This document shows positions 17,434 through 25,399 of a stretch of 48,681 nucleotides of DNA, piece by piece. The stretch lies in NCBI GenBank assembly GCA_031292385.1, contig JARLHE010000030.1, forward strand, positions 1 through 48,681, given 5' to 3'. The position numbers and the translations under genes are program-made. The stretch's first letter is position 1, and each line of letters opens with the position of its first letter. The DNA is from Oligoflexia bacterium (GTDB lineage: Bacteria; Bdellovibrionota; UBA1018). The notes below the pieces were generated by a model. It was not told the origin of the DNA. It worked only from the letters and a program-made list of their open reading frames with translations, and did no database searches.

Positions 17434-18642
17434 ATGGAACGTCTGCTCGCCTTGGCCTTGGGCCTGTATTCCGTAACGACGCTGACCTCGATGGCGATCA
17501 TGAGCATCGGAGCCACGCTTGCGCTTTTGAGCCTGGTCGTTTTTTTCGCCGGCCGCTTCGGGCTCGCGCTTCGCGAAGAGGTCGCCCGGCCGAATGGGCG
17601 GCTTTATCTGCTTGCCGCTTCGGGGCTGGCCTTTGCCTGCATCTTGAGCTTGGTCGTGGGAAAACTCGACCCCATGGCTTACGGCGGAAAGTTTTCGCAA
17701 GTCCACGTGCTCCGCGACAGCCTGAAGCTTTGGTATCTTTTCTGGCCGATTCCTCTTGCGGCGGGGTTGCGGGCCCTGGGCGGTTCCCGCCGTGATTCGG
17801 TCCTGCGATCCTGGATGATCGCGTTTGGCGTGGTATCGCTGATCGGCATCGCGCAGTTTTGGACGGGATGGCCGCGTCCGCAGTGGATTCCGGGCACCAA
17901 CCGCCACTATCACGCGACGCTCTTTCTCGGGCATCATCTGTCGGTGGCGAGCTCCCTGATTTTTCCGTTTTTCGTGAGCTTGGATCTGGCTCTCCGCTCT
18001 TTGAAAAAGCGCGAGAAAGTTTTGGGTTTCGCCGCGCCGGTCTGGATCGCGCTTGCGGCCGCCGGGCTCTGCACTTTATTTTTCACCTATTCGCGGACGC
18101 TTTGGGTCGCGCTTCCTTTGGGGATCGTCCTCTGGGTGCTTTTCAGCTTGCCGGCGCGCCGGGCGATTTTTCTCGCGCTGGCTTTCGCGGTGGCGGGAGC
18201 GGCGCTCACTCAGGTTCCGATCGTCAAAGAGCGGCTTTTTTACGGCGGAGGATTTTCCACCCGCGCCGAGCTTTGGCGAGCCAATTTGGATATGTTCCAC
18301 GACCGGCCGTTCACGGGCGTGGGTTGGCTGCATAATCAGGAGACCTCGGGTTATTATTTGATGAATAAATTCCAGTCGACCGATGTCTTCAGCGGGCATG
18401 CTCATAACAACGTGCTCGACGTGCTCGGAGGGACGGGCGCCATCGGCTTGGTTTTCTGGCTGTTTTGGAGCGCGGTTGCCTTGATTCTTGCGTGGCGCGC
18501 GCGCGCCGTTTGGGGGCCGGGGCTTTTTTGCGCCTGGCTGGTTTTTCAGATGAACGGCCTGACGCAGATGAATTTTTGGGATGCCAAAGTCACCCATCAG
18601 ATGATGCTGGCCATGGCCTGGCTGGTTTTGGGCGTGGCTTGA
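17434..18642 (+). CDS. O-antigen ligase/polymerase (Wzy/WaaL-like)
   Basis: A 402-aa polytopic inner-membrane protein with about ten hydrophobic segments. It carries the Wzy_C features: a long periplasmic loop with FTYSRTLWVALPLG, then RAELWRANLDMFHDRPFTGVG, and SGHAHNNVLDVLGGTGAIG, where the Arg and His residues are typical of WaaL/Wzy ligases. It should transfer or polymerise lipid-linked glycan. The ATG at 17434 is preferred because the extended frame from 17317 overlaps the previous gene and adds non-membrane residues. It runs into the glycosyltransferase gene with TGA-ATG directly abutting. Confidence 0.88.
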   Translation: MERLLALALGLYSVTTLTSMAIMSIGATLALLSLVVFFAGRFGLALREEVARPNGRLYLLAASGLAFACILSLVVGKLDPMAYGGKFSQVHVLRDSLKLWYLFWPIPLAAGLRALGGSRRDSVLRSWMIAFGVVSLIGIAQFWTGWPRPQWIPGTNRHYHATLFLGHHLSVASSLIFPFFVSLDLALRSLKKREKVLGFAAPVWIALAAAGLCTLFFTYSRTLWVALPLGIVLWVLFSLPARRAIFLALAFAVAGAALTQVPIVKERLFYGGGFSTRAELWRANLDMFHDRPFTGVGWLHNQETSGYYLMNKFQSTDVFSGHAHNNVLDVLGGTGAIGLVFWLFWSAVALILAWRARAVWGPGLFCAWLVFQMNGLTQMNFWDAKVTHQMMLAMAWLVLGVA

Positions 18643-19725
18643 ATGAAAAAAGTCTTGATTGATGCGCGTATGGTCGGAGCGGTTCCTCACGGCATTGCCC
18701 GCTATGTGACCCGGCTTGCCTCGGGCCTGCGCGGGATGGCGCCCGATCTCCGATATGAGCCGGTCTTTCTGGTGAGCCAGGACTGGCCGGGGGAGACTTT
18801 CGCGGGGTTTCGACAAGTTCGTACGGATATCGCTTTTTTGGCTCGACGCGAATTGTGGGCGCTTCCGAGGCTAATCGAGTCGACGGGTGCGTCGCTATTT
18901 CATTCGCCCAGTTTTTCAAGCTTGCCGGTTTGGAGCTTGGGCATTCCGTGGATTCAGACGATCCATGACCTCAATCACCTCTATTTCGGCGACTGGAAGC
19001 AAAAGCTCTACTACCGATTTTTGCTGCGCCCGTTTGCCCGCAAGGCGTCCGCGCTCGCGACGGTCTCGGAGTTTTCCCGCCAAGAGATCGCGCCGTGGCT
19101 GGGGCTCGCTCCGACGCGTATCGAGGTCGTTCCGAACGCCCTTGAGCCCGAGTTGCTCGATGCGCCCGGCGAGTCCGAGCGTTCCGAGGTGCTGGCGCGC
19201 TTGGGCCTTTCGGCCGGGCGATATTTTTTCTGTCTCTCCAATGAAAAGCCGCATAAAAATCTCGGCCATCTTTCCCGCGCCTACGCGACATTTCGTGAAG
19301 GAAGGGGCGATGCGTTTCCCCTCGTTTTGAGCATTCAAGACCCAACCCCGGCGCCGGGAATTTTACCGGTCGGGGGGCTTACTGATCGCGAAGCCAGAGT
19401 TTTGCGGGCGAGCGCGGCCGCGGTGTTTTTTCCTTCCTTGTATGAAGGCTTCGGCCTTCCGCCCGTCGAAGCCGCCTTGGCCGGCGTTCCGCTCGCCGTA
19501 TCCGATATTCCTCCCCACCGGGAAGGGCTGGCCGATCTGGTCGAGGGCGAGGCGCTGTGGGTCGATCCTCGGGATCTGGAAGGCTGGGTTGCCGCCTTCT
19601 CGCAAGCGCAGGCCCAGCGGATTCCGGTCGCTTCACCGGAAAAGAGAAAACGGATCTTGCAGCGCTTCAGCGAGCATGCGCTTGCCTCGCATATGGACCG
19701 GCTGTATCGCGATGTGATAGGTTAA
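18643..19725 (+). CDS. GT4-family glycosyltransferase
   Basis: A 360-aa GT-B enzyme. The N-terminal half has VLIDARMVGAVPHGIARYV, a glycine-rich sugar-acceptor loop, and TIHDLNHLYF; the C-terminal half has CLSNEKPHKNL, and the donor-binding E-x7-E segment LYEGFGLPPVEAALAGVP. It probably transfers a hexose from a nucleotide sugar onto a lipid-linked or surface glycan at the cytoplasmic face. Donor and acceptor are unknown. It starts immediately after the ligase/polymerase gene and lies 4 nt before the epimerase-type gene. Confidence 0.9.
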   Translation: MKKVLIDARMVGAVPHGIARYVTRLASGLRGMAPDLRYEPVFLVSQDWPGETFAGFRQVRTDIAFLARRELWALPRLIESTGASLFHSPSFSSLPVWSLGIPWIQTIHDLNHLYFGDWKQKLYYRFLLRPFARKASALATVSEFSRQEIAPWLGLAPTRIEVVPNALEPELLDAPGESERSEVLARLGLSAGRYFFCLSNEKPHKNLGHLSRAYATFREGRGDAFPLVLSIQDPTPAPGILPVGGLTDREARVLRASAAAVFFPSLYEGFGLPPVEAALAGVPLAVSDIPPHREGLADLVEGEALWVDPRDLEGWVAAFSQAQAQRIPVASPEKRKRILQRFSEHALASHMDRLYRDVIG

Positions 19726-19729
19726 TTTC

Positions 19730-20704
19730 GTGAAACACGTGGTGATTACCGGCGGCGCCGGCTTTATTGGATCTCATCTTTCAGAGCTTTTCATCAGCAA
19801 AGGCTACGCGGTCACGGCAGTCGACAATTTCCTGACCGGCAGCGAAGCGAATATCGAGGGCCTCAAAAAGAACGAGAACTTCCGTTTCGTGCGAAAAGAC
19901 GTTTGCGAGCTTTCGCCAGATGGAAAGGAAATCGAGCTGATCGCCCGTCATGGGCTGCAGGGCGTGCTGCATTTCGCCTGTCCGGCGAGCCCGGTTGATT
20001 TCGATCGCTTGCCGTTTGAAATCCTGGCGGTGGATTCGATCGGCACCATGCGCACCGTCGACCTTGCCTCGAAATTCGGCGCTCGTTATCTGCTCGCATC
20101 GACTTCCGAGAGCTACGGCGATCCGCTCGTTCATCCCCAGACGGAGGATTACTGGGGCAATGTGAATCCGGTCGGTCCGCGGGCTTGCTACGACGAAACG
20201 AAGCGCTTCGCGGAAGCCTATGTCTCGACCGCGGCGCGCTTGGGGGTCCAAGGCAAGAAGTTCAATGCGGGCATTGTGCGGATTTTCAATACCTATGGCC
20301 CGAGAATGCGGCCCGATGACGGCCGGCTCGTGCCTGAGCTCTGCATGCGCGCCCTTAAAGGTTTGCCGATGACGATCCATGGGGATGGGCTTCAAACCCG
20401 CAGTTTTTGCTACGTCACGGATCTCATCGACGGGATTTTCAGATTGTTCGAAAGCGACCGCCTGGGGCCCGTGAACATCGGAAATCCGGACGAGCACACG
20501 ATCCTGGATTTTGTCGAAATCCTGGGCCGTCTCACGGGCAGTGCATCCGCCGTGACTCATCTTCCGGCTCGCCCGGATGATCCGCGCAAGCGCCGGCCCG
20601 ATATCAGCCGCGCCAGAGGATGGCTCGGCTGGGCGCCGGTCGTGAAGCTCGAGGATGGCCTGCGCAAATCCCTCGAGTTCTTCCGGTCCTCGATCAAAGG
20701 ATAA
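19730..20704 (+). CDS. UDP-glucuronate decarboxylase-like (UDP-xylose synthase) SDR
   Basis: A 324-aa extended short-chain dehydrogenase/reductase. The NAD loop GGAGFIGSH spans residues 8-16. Hallmarks of UDP-xylose synthases are present: STSESYGDP near 125, HPQTEDYWGNVNPVGPRACY, YDETKR (catalytic Tyr-Lys, with Thr where UXS usually has Gly), and RIFNTYGPRM. The enzyme would turn UDP-glucuronate into UDP-xylose. Other UDP-sugar epimerases are the alternative, but the HPQ/YWG blocks favour UXS. The start is GTG. It lies between two glycosyltransferases in the envelope glycan operon. Confidence 0.87.
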   Translation: MKHVVITGGAGFIGSHLSELFISKGYAVTAVDNFLTGSEANIEGLKKNENFRFVRKDVCELSPDGKEIELIARHGLQGVLHFACPASPVDFDRLPFEILAVDSIGTMRTVDLASKFGARYLLASTSESYGDPLVHPQTEDYWGNVNPVGPRACYDETKRFAEAYVSTAARLGVQGKKFNAGIVRIFNTYGPRMRPDDGRLVPELCMRALKGLPMTIHGDGLQTRSFCYVTDLIDGIFRLFESDRLGPVNIGNPDEHTILDFVEILGRLTGSASAVTHLPARPDDPRKRRPDISRARGWLGWAPVVKLEDGLRKSLEFFRSSIKG

Positions 20705-20707
20705 GTC

Positions 20708-21886
20708 GTGAGCTCTGCTCCTTTACCGCTGGCACCGCGGGTCGCGCTTGTCCATGATTGGCTCACCGGTATGCGGGGAGGGGAGCTTGTCCTCGAGGCG
20801 ATCGCCGAACTCTTCGTCGCTCCCGAGCTTTTCACCTTAGTTTGCGCCGAAAGCGAGCTTTCGGCTTCGCTTCGCGCTCTGCCTCGGCGCGTGAGCTGGC
20901 TTCAAAGAATTCCAGGCGTGGTCAAACGGTATCGAAGTTTTCTTCCGCTCATGCCCTCGGCGATCGAGAGCTTTGATCTGAGCGGTTACGATCTGGTCAT
21001 CTCTTCTTCCCATTGCGTGGCGAAGGGGGTGCGCAAGTCCGAGGGCGCGGTTCATGTGAGCTATGTTCATGCGCCGATGCGCTATATGTGGGAGCGTTTC
21101 GACGATTATTTCGGGCCGGGCAAGGCGAGTCTCGCCGTGCGCGCGGCCGCGCACGCCTTTCGTCCGCGCCTGCAAGCTTGGGATCGCAGGGTGAGCTCGG
21201 AGGCGCGGATCGACCGCCTCATCGCCAATAGCCGCTTCATTGCCGGCCAAATCGAGCGCGCCTACGGGCGGCAGGCCGATGTCATCTATCCTTTCGCCGA
21301 TCTTTCGCGCTTTTCGAGAATCGCTTCACGCACGGGTTCGCATTATTTGATGGTGGGCGCTTTCGCTCCCAATAAGCGCGTGGATCTGGCGATCGAGGCT
21401 TTCAATCGTTTGCGGCTTCCGCTTTTCATCGTCGGCGCGGGACAAGAAGAGGCTCGCCTTCGCAAGCTCGCTGGCCCCACGATCAAAATGTTGGGTAAAC
21501 TCTCGAACCCCGAGATCGCCGATCTCTACTCAAGCTGCCGCGCCTTCATTTTTCCGGGTATCGAGGATTTCGGAATCACCCCGCTCGAGGCGATGGCCTC
21601 TGGCGCACCCGTCATCGCGTACGGGGAAGGCGGTGCCGCTGAAACCGTGACCGATCAGACCGGAGTTTTGTTTCGACCTCAAACCGTCGAAGCCCTGATG
21701 GACGCGGTGACCGCTTTCGCCCGCGGAGATTACAAGTTTCAGGAAAGCGATTGTCGCGCTCGTGCCGCGCAATTCACGCGCGCGCGCTTTCAGCGGGAGC
21801 TGCTTGGCGTGATTCGGGAGACATGGCGGAAAAAGGGCAAAGATTCCGTTCAGCTCGAGTCCCGGATACGTCCGTCTTTTAGATAA
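20708..21886 (+). CDS. GT4-family glycosyltransferase
   Basis: The 392-aa protein starts with VALVHDWLTGMRGGELVLE, a pattern of the GT4 enzymes that include mannosyltransferases of the WbaZ/WcaI type. The C-terminal half has LMVGAFAPNKRVDLAIEAFN and the donor-binding PGIEDFGITPLEAMASGAP (E-x7-E). A middle segment, SYVHAPMRYMWERFDDYF, is common in this subfamily. A mannosyl donor would agree with the GDP-mannose genes 4 kb downstream but is not shown. Start GTG at 20708, 4 nt after the preceding stop. A palindromic terminator overlaps its stop codon. Confidence 0.88.
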   Translation: MSSAPLPLAPRVALVHDWLTGMRGGELVLEAIAELFVAPELFTLVCAESELSASLRALPRRVSWLQRIPGVVKRYRSFLPLMPSAIESFDLSGYDLVISSSHCVAKGVRKSEGAVHVSYVHAPMRYMWERFDDYFGPGKASLAVRAAAHAFRPRLQAWDRRVSSEARIDRLIANSRFIAGQIERAYGRQADVIYPFADLSRFSRIASRTGSHYLMVGAFAPNKRVDLAIEAFNRLRLPLFIVGAGQEEARLRKLAGPTIKMLGKLSNPEIADLYSSCRAFIFPGIEDFGITPLEAMASGAPVIAYGEGGAAETVTDQTGVLFRPQTVEALMDAVTAFARGDYKFQESDCRARAAQFTRARFQRELLGVIRETWRKKGKDSVQLESRIRPSFR

Positions 21887-21904
21887 ATCCCGGCGCCGGG
21901 ATTT
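21885..21904. terminator. Bidirectional terminator
   Basis: The 20-nt palindrome AAATCCCGGCGCCGGGATTT is a hairpin of at least 8 bp with a GCGC loop. It is T-flanked on the plus strand and lies between the plus-strand glycan operon and the convergent PfkB gene. Confidence 0.75.
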
Positions 21905-21915
21905 TATGGAAGCGC

Positions 21916-22884
21916 CTACAGCGAGATCATCTTCATCAGCGCGTGCTGACGGTCGACGAGCTCTTTGGTTTCAAGGCGCATCAGGCGATGCATGCTGAAG
22001 TCTTCGACGGTGAAGCTTGCCATCACGCAGCCCGCGAGAACCGCTCGGCGCAGCAACGTTTCCCAGCGGGCGGGGTCGGTTTGCGCCATCGCGCGGTCAA
22101 CGCCGGCTTCGGCGAGAAAGCCCATGAACGCGCCGGCGAAGCTATCGCCAGCGCCGGTGGGATCGATGACGGTGTCGACCGGGTAGGCCGGAGCGAGAAA
22201 CGTTCCGTTCGGGGTGAAAAGAGTCGCGCCGTATTCGCCACGTTTGATGACGACCACGCTCGGGCCCATGCCACGGATGATTTCCGCGGCTTTGGCGATG
22301 TTCTTCTGACCGGAAAGCAAATAGGCTTCGCCTTCGTTCACCGAGAGGATGTCGACGCGCTTGAGGGTCTTTTTGAACTCCTCGGGCTTACCGGTGATCC
22401 AAAAATTCATGCTGTCGCAGGCCACCAGCTTGGGGGCGGCGACTTGATCCAAAACGCTTTGCTGGAGAACCGGATCGATGTTGGCGAGAAAAACATAAGA
22501 CGCGCGCGTGTGCGAGGGCGCGAGCTTCGGATTGAAATGCTCGAAAACATTCAAGGCGGTGGAGAGGGTCTTGGCTTCGTTCAAGTTGGTGTCGTAGGCC
22601 CCGACCCAGTGAAAGGTTTTTCCCGAAACGATCTGGATGCCGCTGACATCGATGCGGCGCTTGGAGAGCCATTCGAGATGGGATTTGGGAAAGTCCTCTC
22701 CGACCACGCCCACGATTTCGACTGGCGCATAAAACGAGGAAGCGATCGAGAAGTAGTTCACCGACCCACCCAAGACCGAATCGGCCTTTCCTGCCGGGGT
22801 TTGGATCGTGTCGAAGGCGACCGAGCCGACGGCCAAAACGGAGCGATTATGCGATGCATTGGGGGGTGTGATCATTTGTGACAT
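21916..22884 (-). CDS. PfkB-family carbohydrate/nucleoside kinase
   Basis: From ATG 22884 (MSQMIT) the protein is 322 aa, normal for ribokinase-like kinases. GGSVNYFSIASSF (39-51) is the substrate-binding block, and DPTGAGDSFAGAFMG (241-255) is the PfkB signature with its catalytic Asp. The substrate (ribose, adenosine, fructose or other) is not clear; it lacks features that fix it. A longer frame extends 45 codons upstream but overlaps the neighbouring gene and is not family-like. A TTGACA promoter points to an almost leaderless mRNA starting near the ATG. Upstream of it on the same strand lies the Flp/Tad operon. Confidence 0.88.
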   Translation of the reverse strand: MSQMITPPNASHNRSVLAVGSVAFDTIQTPAGKADSVLGGSVNYFSIASSFYAPVEIVGVVGEDFPKSHLEWLSKRRIDVSGIQIVSGKTFHWVGAYDTNLNEAKTLSTALNVFEHFNPKLAPSHTRASYVFLANIDPVLQQSVLDQVAAPKLVACDSMNFWITGKPEEFKKTLKRVDILSVNEGEAYLLSGQKNIAKAAEIIRGMGPSVVVIKRGEYGATLFTPNGTFLAPAYPVDTVIDPTGAGDSFAGAFMGFLAEAGVDRAMAQTDPARWETLLRRAVLAGCVMASFTVEDFSMHRLMRLETKELVDRQHALMKMISL

Positions 22885-22893
22885 AGGGCCGCA

Positions 22894-22922
22894 GTTAAGC
22901 CAGAGCTTCCCGCTTGTGTCAA
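22894..22922 (-). promoter_or_regulatory. Candidate promoter of PfkB gene
   Basis: A perfect TTGACA (22917-22922) and a poor -10, CTTAAC (22894-22899), are 17 nt apart on the minus strand. The -10 ends 9 nt before the ATG, the same geometry as the XRE promoter at 8715-8743. The -35 overlaps the stop codon region of the upstream gene. Confidence 0.5.
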
Positions 22923-23491
22923 TACAGGATCTCACCCCGATTTCTATGAATTTTCCGCTCCAGGCGAGCAACCGGAGTTTGAGGAGGGTGGGCCTCGAGA
23001 CGGGCCAGAAGCGATTCAAAGATCATCCAGCCTTTTCCCGCCGGAACCCAGGTCTCGGGTAGGGAACGGCAACTGCTCCAGCAATAAAGGCGGAACGCGT
23101 TTCCGGTTTTAGCATCTTCCTGGAAGATGACGATCCACTTCAGATCCGCCGTAGTCCAAACCGAGCCCGAGGGATCCGAGCGCAGCGGAAGCTTCCGTCC
23201 GGCGAGATGGATTTCTTCCGGTTTGAGGACGGGGCGAAACCCTTGCGCTCCCAGGCCATGTTCCCAGGCTCGAGGAGTCGGAGGGTGATCGATTTCCCAT
23301 TCCTCGCGTGCTGCGTTCGCGCTGAAATGCTGGGCCGTAAGCCCGGTCACCGCGGCCAGAATCAGAGCCCCTGCGACGATAAACGGCCGATAAAGCCGCT
23401 TTGGCGGGATAAAATTTGGGCGTAATGCCGGAATTCGGAACGGTATCCGGCGGCTAAGCCTAATGAAAGTGTTGTCAGCAGGAAAATCCAT
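22919..23491 (-). CDS. Single-pass membrane protein, last gene of Flp/Tad-like operon
   Basis: A 190-aa protein with a basic N-terminus, one membrane segment (about residues 37-55) and an extracytoplasmic domain of about 130 residues (containing GSVWTTADLKWIVIFQEDAK, two Cys in YCWSSCRSL). No family is recognised. GAGG lies 7 nt before ATG 23491; the first 43 codons overlap the end of the preceding TadE-like gene in another frame, a large overlap of 130 nt. No in-frame start between this and the membrane segment exists, so the overlap looks real. It may be a minor pilin-associated or anchoring protein, by context only. Confidence 0.6.
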   Translation of the reverse strand: MDFPADNTFIRLSRRIPFRIPALRPNFIPPKRLYRPFIVAGALILAAVTGLTAQHFSANAAREEWEIDHPPTPRAWEHGLGAQGFRPVLKPEEIHLAGRKLPLRSDPSGSVWTTADLKWIVIFQEDAKTGNAFRLYCWSSCRSLPETWVPAGKGWMIFESLLARLEAHPPQTPVARLERKIHRNRGEILY

Positions 23492-23553
23492 AAACAGGCC
23501 TCAATGAAAATTTGTCCACTCTGCGTGCCAGTCGCTCGATTCGGTTTGGGCAT
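23362..23553 (-). CDS. Short TadE-like pseudopilin
   Basis: Read from ATG 23553 (preceded by AAGGAG at 9 nt) the product is 63 aa. GQIFIEACLWIFLLTTLSLGLA is a GQ-x-E prepilin-like cleavage region followed by a hydrophobic helix, similar to TadE/TadF pseudopilins; the expected cleavage is after the Gly in SGQ. After the helix only a short soluble stretch remains. It overlaps its upstream neighbour by 53 nt and its downstream neighbour by 130 nt, so all are translated from one message. Confidence 0.65.
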   Translation of the reverse strand: MPKPNRATGTQSGQIFIEACLWIFLLTTLSLGLAAGYRSEFRHYAQILSRQSGFIGRLSSQGL

Positions 23554-24091
23554 TGAATTCATCTCCTTCTCCACCGGCTCCTTCGTTACTGATTTTCGCC
23601 GCCGCCGATCGTGAGCCCGAGCGCGTTTCGACCACGAATTCGGATGTCTTCCAGGTATAGGGCTGGGGTCCGATCTCATCTTCGGGCAGGCGCTCCCATT
23701 CGGCGAGCGCCATTCGAGAGCCGAAATCGAGCATCCAGCGAGCCTGTTCGGCTTCCCATTTGATGCGAAGGCCTTCTTGGAGCACGTATTCCACTTCGAG
23801 CTCCGCGCGAATCGCCGCCAGTACCTGTGGAGCGAGCACGCTCGAGGCGGCGGCGGCCGCTCGTATCGCGGTCATCCGTTGATTCGAGGCTTCGGCCGTC
23901 CGCAAACCGCGTTGCAACGAGAGCGCTTCGCGCGCCACCCGATGATCGAGGCGAAACTGGGTTTCGACTTGAAACCGCCAGGCTCGCAACAACCCCCAGG
24001 TTCCGAATCCGGCAAAAGACAGGATGAGAAGCAATCCCGCGCAGAGCGGGCTTATGCCGCCTCGTTCTTCTTTCAGAATGCCGGTTACCAT
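23501..24091 (-). CDS. TadG/TadE-like Flp pilus-associated protein
   Basis: A 196-aa protein starting MVTGILKEERGGISPLCAG, in which the segment after ERGG is a hydrophobic helix (about residues 12-35) typical of TadG/TadE-type secretion or pseudopilin proteins. The rest is a soluble region with long helical stretches (Ala/Arg/Glu-rich 45-110) and a Ser/Gly-rich end. The exact family cannot be fixed. Start ATG 24091 overlaps the TadE stop by 7 nt. Confidence 0.65.
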   Translation of the reverse strand: MVTGILKEERGGISPLCAGLLLILSFAGFGTWGLLRAWRFQVETQFRLDHRVAREALSLQRGLRTAEASNQRMTAIRAAAAASSVLAPQVLAAIRAELEVEYVLQEGLRIKWEAEQARWMLDFGSRMALAEWERLPEDEIGPQPYTWKTSEFVVETRSGSRSAAAKISNEGAGGEGDEFNAQTESSDWHAEWTNFH

Positions 24092-24393
24092 TGACCCTCC
24101 TCCAGAGTGGGAAGATCAACCGATTCTTCGATCGCTCCGCAACGAGCGGAGCCGCGGTATCCGCCTTCGATCGGCTCCGCCGTCGCGATGATTCCCGAAC
24201 CCCATAAACCTGGGGTCATCGGCAGTCCGATCCTCGCGTGGTGGGCGGCTTCGAACGCGAATCGCGCGCAGCGGGTTTTCTGCCATTCCGCGCGGCAAAT
24301 CTCGATCGCGCCCATGGCGATGACGATCAGTAGCGTCGCGGACAGGACGAATTCGAGAACCGCCTGTCCGCGCTCGTTCGCATTATTTGCCAT
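24085..24393 (-). CDS. TadE-like pseudopilin
   Basis: A 102-aa protein: MANNANERGQAVLEFVLSAT opens with the RGQAVLEF motif of TadE-like pseudopilins (cleavage after G, conserved Glu at +5), followed by a hydrophobic helix to residue 30 and a soluble domain with two Cys. TadE pseudopilins assist Flp pilus assembly. Start overlaps the Flp pilin stop by 11 nt. Confidence 0.8.
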   Translation of the reverse strand: MANNANERGQAVLEFVLSATLLIVIAMGAIEICRAEWQKTRCARFAFEAAHHARIGLPMTPGLWGSGIIATAEPIEGGYRGSARCGAIEESVDLPTLEEGQW

Positions 24394-24586
24394 CGATCGT
24401 GATGTCGCTGTTGATGTGATCGCGGGCTTCTTGGAGCTTCATTTTAACCGTCCCGCCCAGGGCCTTGGTGGCCGCGATCGATACGACCGCGATCAGCAGC
24501 ACCAGCGCGATGTATTCGGTCAGGGCCTGGCCCTTTTGGTCGAGCAGGCGATTCGGTCGTGATTTGAGGGATTTTTTGGCTTTCAT
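24383..24586 (-). CDS. Flp-type pilin
   Basis: From ATG 24586 a 67-aa protein is made: a basic leader MKAKKSLKSRPNRLLDQKG, then QALTEYIALVLLIAVVSIAA. The G/QALTEY junction is the class III (Flp) prepilin peptidase site with Glu at +5, and the hydrophobic helix follows. The mature pilin is about 48 aa, typical for Flp. It opens a tightly overlapping minus-strand operon with two TadE-like genes and a TadG-like gene. No secretion ATPase, TadB/C or prepilin peptidase is in the window. The frame is open 39 codons upstream but lacks family features. Confidence 0.85.
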   Translation of the reverse strand: MKAKKSLKSRPNRLLDQKGQALTEYIALVLLIAVVSIAATKALGGTVKMKLQEARDHINSDITIDGK

Positions 24587-24631
24587 AGTGGCTGTTTTCC
24601 TTTCCTTGCGTGAGTTGTTGGGAGGGGCATA

Positions 24632-24647
24632 TGAAAGACCCGTGCCG
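24632..24647 (-). promoter_or_regulatory. Possible sigma-54-like -24/-12 element upstream of flp
   Basis: Minus-strand CGGCACG-GGTC-TTTCA matches the -24/-12 consensus TGGCACG-N4-TTGCA except at the first T and the G of the -12 GC. It lies about 45 nt before the Flp start. The lost GC makes it doubtful. A sigma-54 activator gene sits at the far right of the window. Confidence 0.3.
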
Positions 24648-24742
24648 GCTAAACCCGTTGAAATGCGGCTGTCCGCAGCTTTGAGGGGGCGTGATTCGGA
24701 CATTGCGTCCGGAAGCCGGTCTGATTATGATTTTCAAAGACG

Positions 24743-25387
24743 ATGGATAAGAAACCCCGTTTTTTCATTTACGACCGCCGGGAAGTGGCAGTGCTGGTTT
24801 TACTCGGCTTGATGGTCGCTGTTTTCGCGTTTACCTTGGGGGTCCATCTCGGCAAGCACGCGGGAATCAAGAATTCAGCCCCACAAGTGGCTGAAAATGG
24901 CCATAAAACCGAAGCAGCCACCGAGCCCTCCCAGCCGGCTACACCGACTCAGGAAGAAATTGATAACCGGATCAGGGCCCGTCCGCCTGCTCCGGCCGAC
25001 GTTGTCCACCAAGCGACCCAGGAAGAGGTGGCGCGAACGGGGATTGGCCTAGACTCTCCGCGTCAGACTAAGTTGCCGGAATCCGTCGCTCAATCAGGAG
25101 CCACGCAGTCGCAGTCCGCGCCCGCTGAGCGTGCTGATGGCGGCAAGAGATACGCTATTCAAATCGGCTCTTATCCTTCTTTGATCATGGCCCAGGACCG
25201 GGCTCACGAGCTTGAGGTCGAGGGGATCAAGGCTAAAATCCGCAAAGCCGATATCAAAGGTATCGGCATTCGTTATCGGGTCATGGTGGGTGAGTTCCGC
25301 ACCCGGCATGGCGCGGAAAAGGCGGGCGAGATTTATCGCGACGCCAAGAAAATCGATGCTTTCATTATTGCGCCAATTCAGGGATAA
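24743..25387 (+). CDS. SPOR-domain membrane protein
   Basis: A 214-aa protein with a cytoplasmic N-terminus (MDKKPRFFIYDRREVAV), one membrane helix (about residues 17-37), a periplasmic Pro/Glu/Gln-rich linker (40-130) and a C-terminal SPOR domain (RYAIQIGSYPSLIMAQDRAHE to the end). SPOR domains bind denuded glycan strands of septal peptidoglycan, so a cell-division or cell-wall role is likely, as for FtsN/DedD-like proteins. It is divergent from the Flp operon. No clear ribosome site is seen. Confidence 0.88.
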   Translation: MDKKPRFFIYDRREVAVLVLLGLMVAVFAFTLGVHLGKHAGIKNSAPQVAENGHKTEAATEPSQPATPTQEEIDNRIRARPPAPADVVHQATQEEVARTGIGLDSPRQTKLPESVAQSGATQSQSAPAERADGGKRYAIQIGSYPSLIMAQDRAHELEVEGIKAKIRKADIKGIGIRYRVMVGEFRTRHGAEKAGEIYRDAKKIDAFIIAPIQG

Positions 25388-25399
25388 AAAATAGTCACT

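Noticed and set aside
22885..23019. 45-codon N-terminal extension of the PfkB kinase
   Set aside because: It runs into the neighbouring gene and precedes the true family start.
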